Origin: Lepisosteus oculatus
Taxonomy: Eukaryota; Chordata; Actinopteri; Semionotiformes; Lepisosteidae
Length of the DNA stretch: 64,000 nucleotides
Direction of reading: 5' to 3'
NCBI RefSeq assembly: GCF_040954835.1
Contig: NC_090712.1
Span: 4,783,284-4,847,283, forward strand
Shown: positions 62,201 through 64,000 of the stretch, piece after piece
Position numbering within the stretch: position 1 is the first letter of the stretch
Layout: every line of letters starts with the position of its first letter
Notes under the pieces: generated by a model
What the model was told of the DNA's origin: nothing
What the model saw: only the letters and a program-made list of their open reading frames with translations
Database searches by the model: none
Translations under genes and position numbers: made by a program

Positions 62201-64000
62201 ATTTAGCTGGTCTTAGAGGCAAAATATCTTTGTAAAATATGATCCATGTTTAAAAAATGCGGTGCCAAATTACGAATCGGAAGTGTACAAACCGACTAAT
62301 TTATCTTGCTTCATCTGTTCAATGTGAGCATGATAGCGTATTTTTTTAAAGATGTAATGCTTCTACCTAAATAGATCTAGCATAGCAGTATTTTCAATTA
62401 ACAGGCAATCACAAAAACATTGCCCCCCACTGATAATTTGCTCTTATGTTGTAAATTTACAACATAAATAAGTTGATGGTCAAGCTGTATCTTCACAGGA
62501 TGACCATCCTAATTGATTTGTAAACACCAGTCTTGTTCTTCATTATATTTCATTAGTTATTATAAAAGGGCTTGATCAAAACAATAACATATAGTTTAAG
62601 GTTTAGGTTTATTTTCTGCTTGTTTACTAATTATACTAATTATTAAACGTATACTAATTCGTATACTAATTCATTTGGTATTCCATTTTTCCCCTGTAGA
62701 TGGAAATTTGTCATGTGGTATTGTGGGGAAAAGAAGCATTCATATATCTAGAAAGAGCTACCGACTTCCAATGTAGCCAGGAGAACTCATGCACAAGTCC
62801 TGCCATAAAAACGGAGCTGTTTGTACAATTACAGCTGGTGATACTTTACATTATTTTTGTCATTCTAGTCTCACCCTGTAATTATGCCACCACTATCAAG
62901 GAGAGCTCTTTTGCCTTTTATTTGACCTTTCACAATATTTTGAAAATGTTTTGATAGAATAGTGATTACATAGTATAGAAAAGGAAGAATGTACATATCA
63001 TGACAATTTTTCATGACAGACCAATATCGGTAAGCATTTATAAACAACTACTGTATGTACACCGTGCTGATCTGCAGAGGCTGAGAGTGCTTACAGCAAG
63101 CTGTGCTGTCCCTTGGAAGAGATTCTAAGATTTATCACTCTATGCTAAGATGTATAATCATCAGCATCTACCTTAGGTATACCAGTTGGCAAGCGCTGTG
63201 CTATTCTAAAATAGACAAAAAAATTAATAGTTGCTGCAGTGCAACATGTAACAGCATATTAAATTAAATGCACAGACTGAAAAACTTACACTTGTAAATT
63301 TCCTGGACATCCTCATTGACAATCTCAGGTCAAGTGCACTCGGGAAAGCAGTCTTCCGGCAGCTCTGCTACAGGGATGAGGAAGATCTGGCGATCTCCAT
63401 CAACACAATGATAAAGCTCACATGTACTCCTGCAGGACCCGTTTCCCTTGGGGCTCTACAGTCTCTTCACAGGGGACTGTTGGCAGCCCAGAACCGATCC
63501 TTCCTTTACAAAAAATAAAAGCCTGGTACATAATTGATGTGCTGGGACATCTGTCCTCCCTTTCCTCGATGCAAATTCCCAAAAATTACAACCATGTTCC
63601 AAGAATAGTTTTAAGTGTGATCAGCTGACAAAAATGCAAGCTAATTAGAGTACGTTAATCTTAACGGTTCAAGTAAAAAAAAAAACAATTCCCAAACAAT
63701 TTAAATGCCAGATACAATGGGGTTTTTTTTTTACACGACCTGAATAATTTGTCAGTAAACAAGATTGCCTGTGGATGTTGCCCGTGTATATACAGTAGCC
63801 GAGCCGCGGCGCAGTCCCTGCACATCGGGCCGTGCGTTACAGCGGCAGTTTCCCTGTGGCCCAGGGCTGGGCCGAGCGCGCTTCACGCATGTACGAGCAA
63901 CTTCCAATCTGGGACATTGGTGTCCCCACGAGAAAGGGATAATAAGAGCACAGGGGATTTCTTTATGATTCTCGTCCATGCCGCTGTTTGATTGGATTTT
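62201..64000. other. right-hand end without a supported gene
   Basis: AT-rich to about 63.25 kb, then a protein-like open segment (63274-63507, plus) and a small CpG-rich patch at about 63.78-63.9 kb. Neither can be tied to a gene from this window alone. Confidence 0.4.

Overview
This window is nuclear DNA from a vertebrate, almost certainly a ray-finned fish. It has spliced genes with long introns, CpG-rich promoters, tRNA-derived SINEs and a LINE fragment. The encoded proteins match vertebrate atlastin-2, eIF4A-III and G-protein gamma-4. The mix of repeats reminds me of non-teleost ray-finned fish such as gar or bowfin, but that is an impression from memory and not a measurement.

Layout, left to right. 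(1) 0-8 kb holds a LINE 3' end, a SINE and, on the + strand, two recognisable exons of a Stum/SPEC3-family two-membrane-segment protein. Their reading frames no longer join, so it looks broken. (2) 8-15.4 kb is mostly gene-free, apart from one exon-like segment of unknown origin on the - strand at 13.3-13.4 kb. (3) 15.5-37.0 kb is atlastin-2 (atl2, + strand). I could place all 13 coding exons of the canonical form and a second, alternative C-terminus made from a 15-nt microexon plus an alternative last exon. (4) 38.1-43.9 kb is eif4a3 (- strand), complete in 12 coding exons and convergent with atl2; one of its introns has a GC donor. (5) About 46-62 kb is gng4 (- strand), with two coding exons, a long presumed 3' UTR, and a probable 5' non-coding exon in a CpG-rich area near 61.4-62 kb. 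(6) 62-64 kb has no gene I can support.

The genes do not form a pathway. Atlastin-2 fuses ER tubules, eIF4A-III is the RNA clamp of the exon junction complex, and G-gamma-4 is a membrane-anchored signalling subunit. I found no CRISPR array, operon or prokaryotic system. The most interesting items are the alternative atl2 C-terminus ending in a dilysine-type ER signal, the CRE plus TISU-like start of atl2, the GC-AG intron of eif4a3, the decaying Stum-like gene, an intronic TA-flanked MITE, and a repeat-structured block in the gng4 intron.
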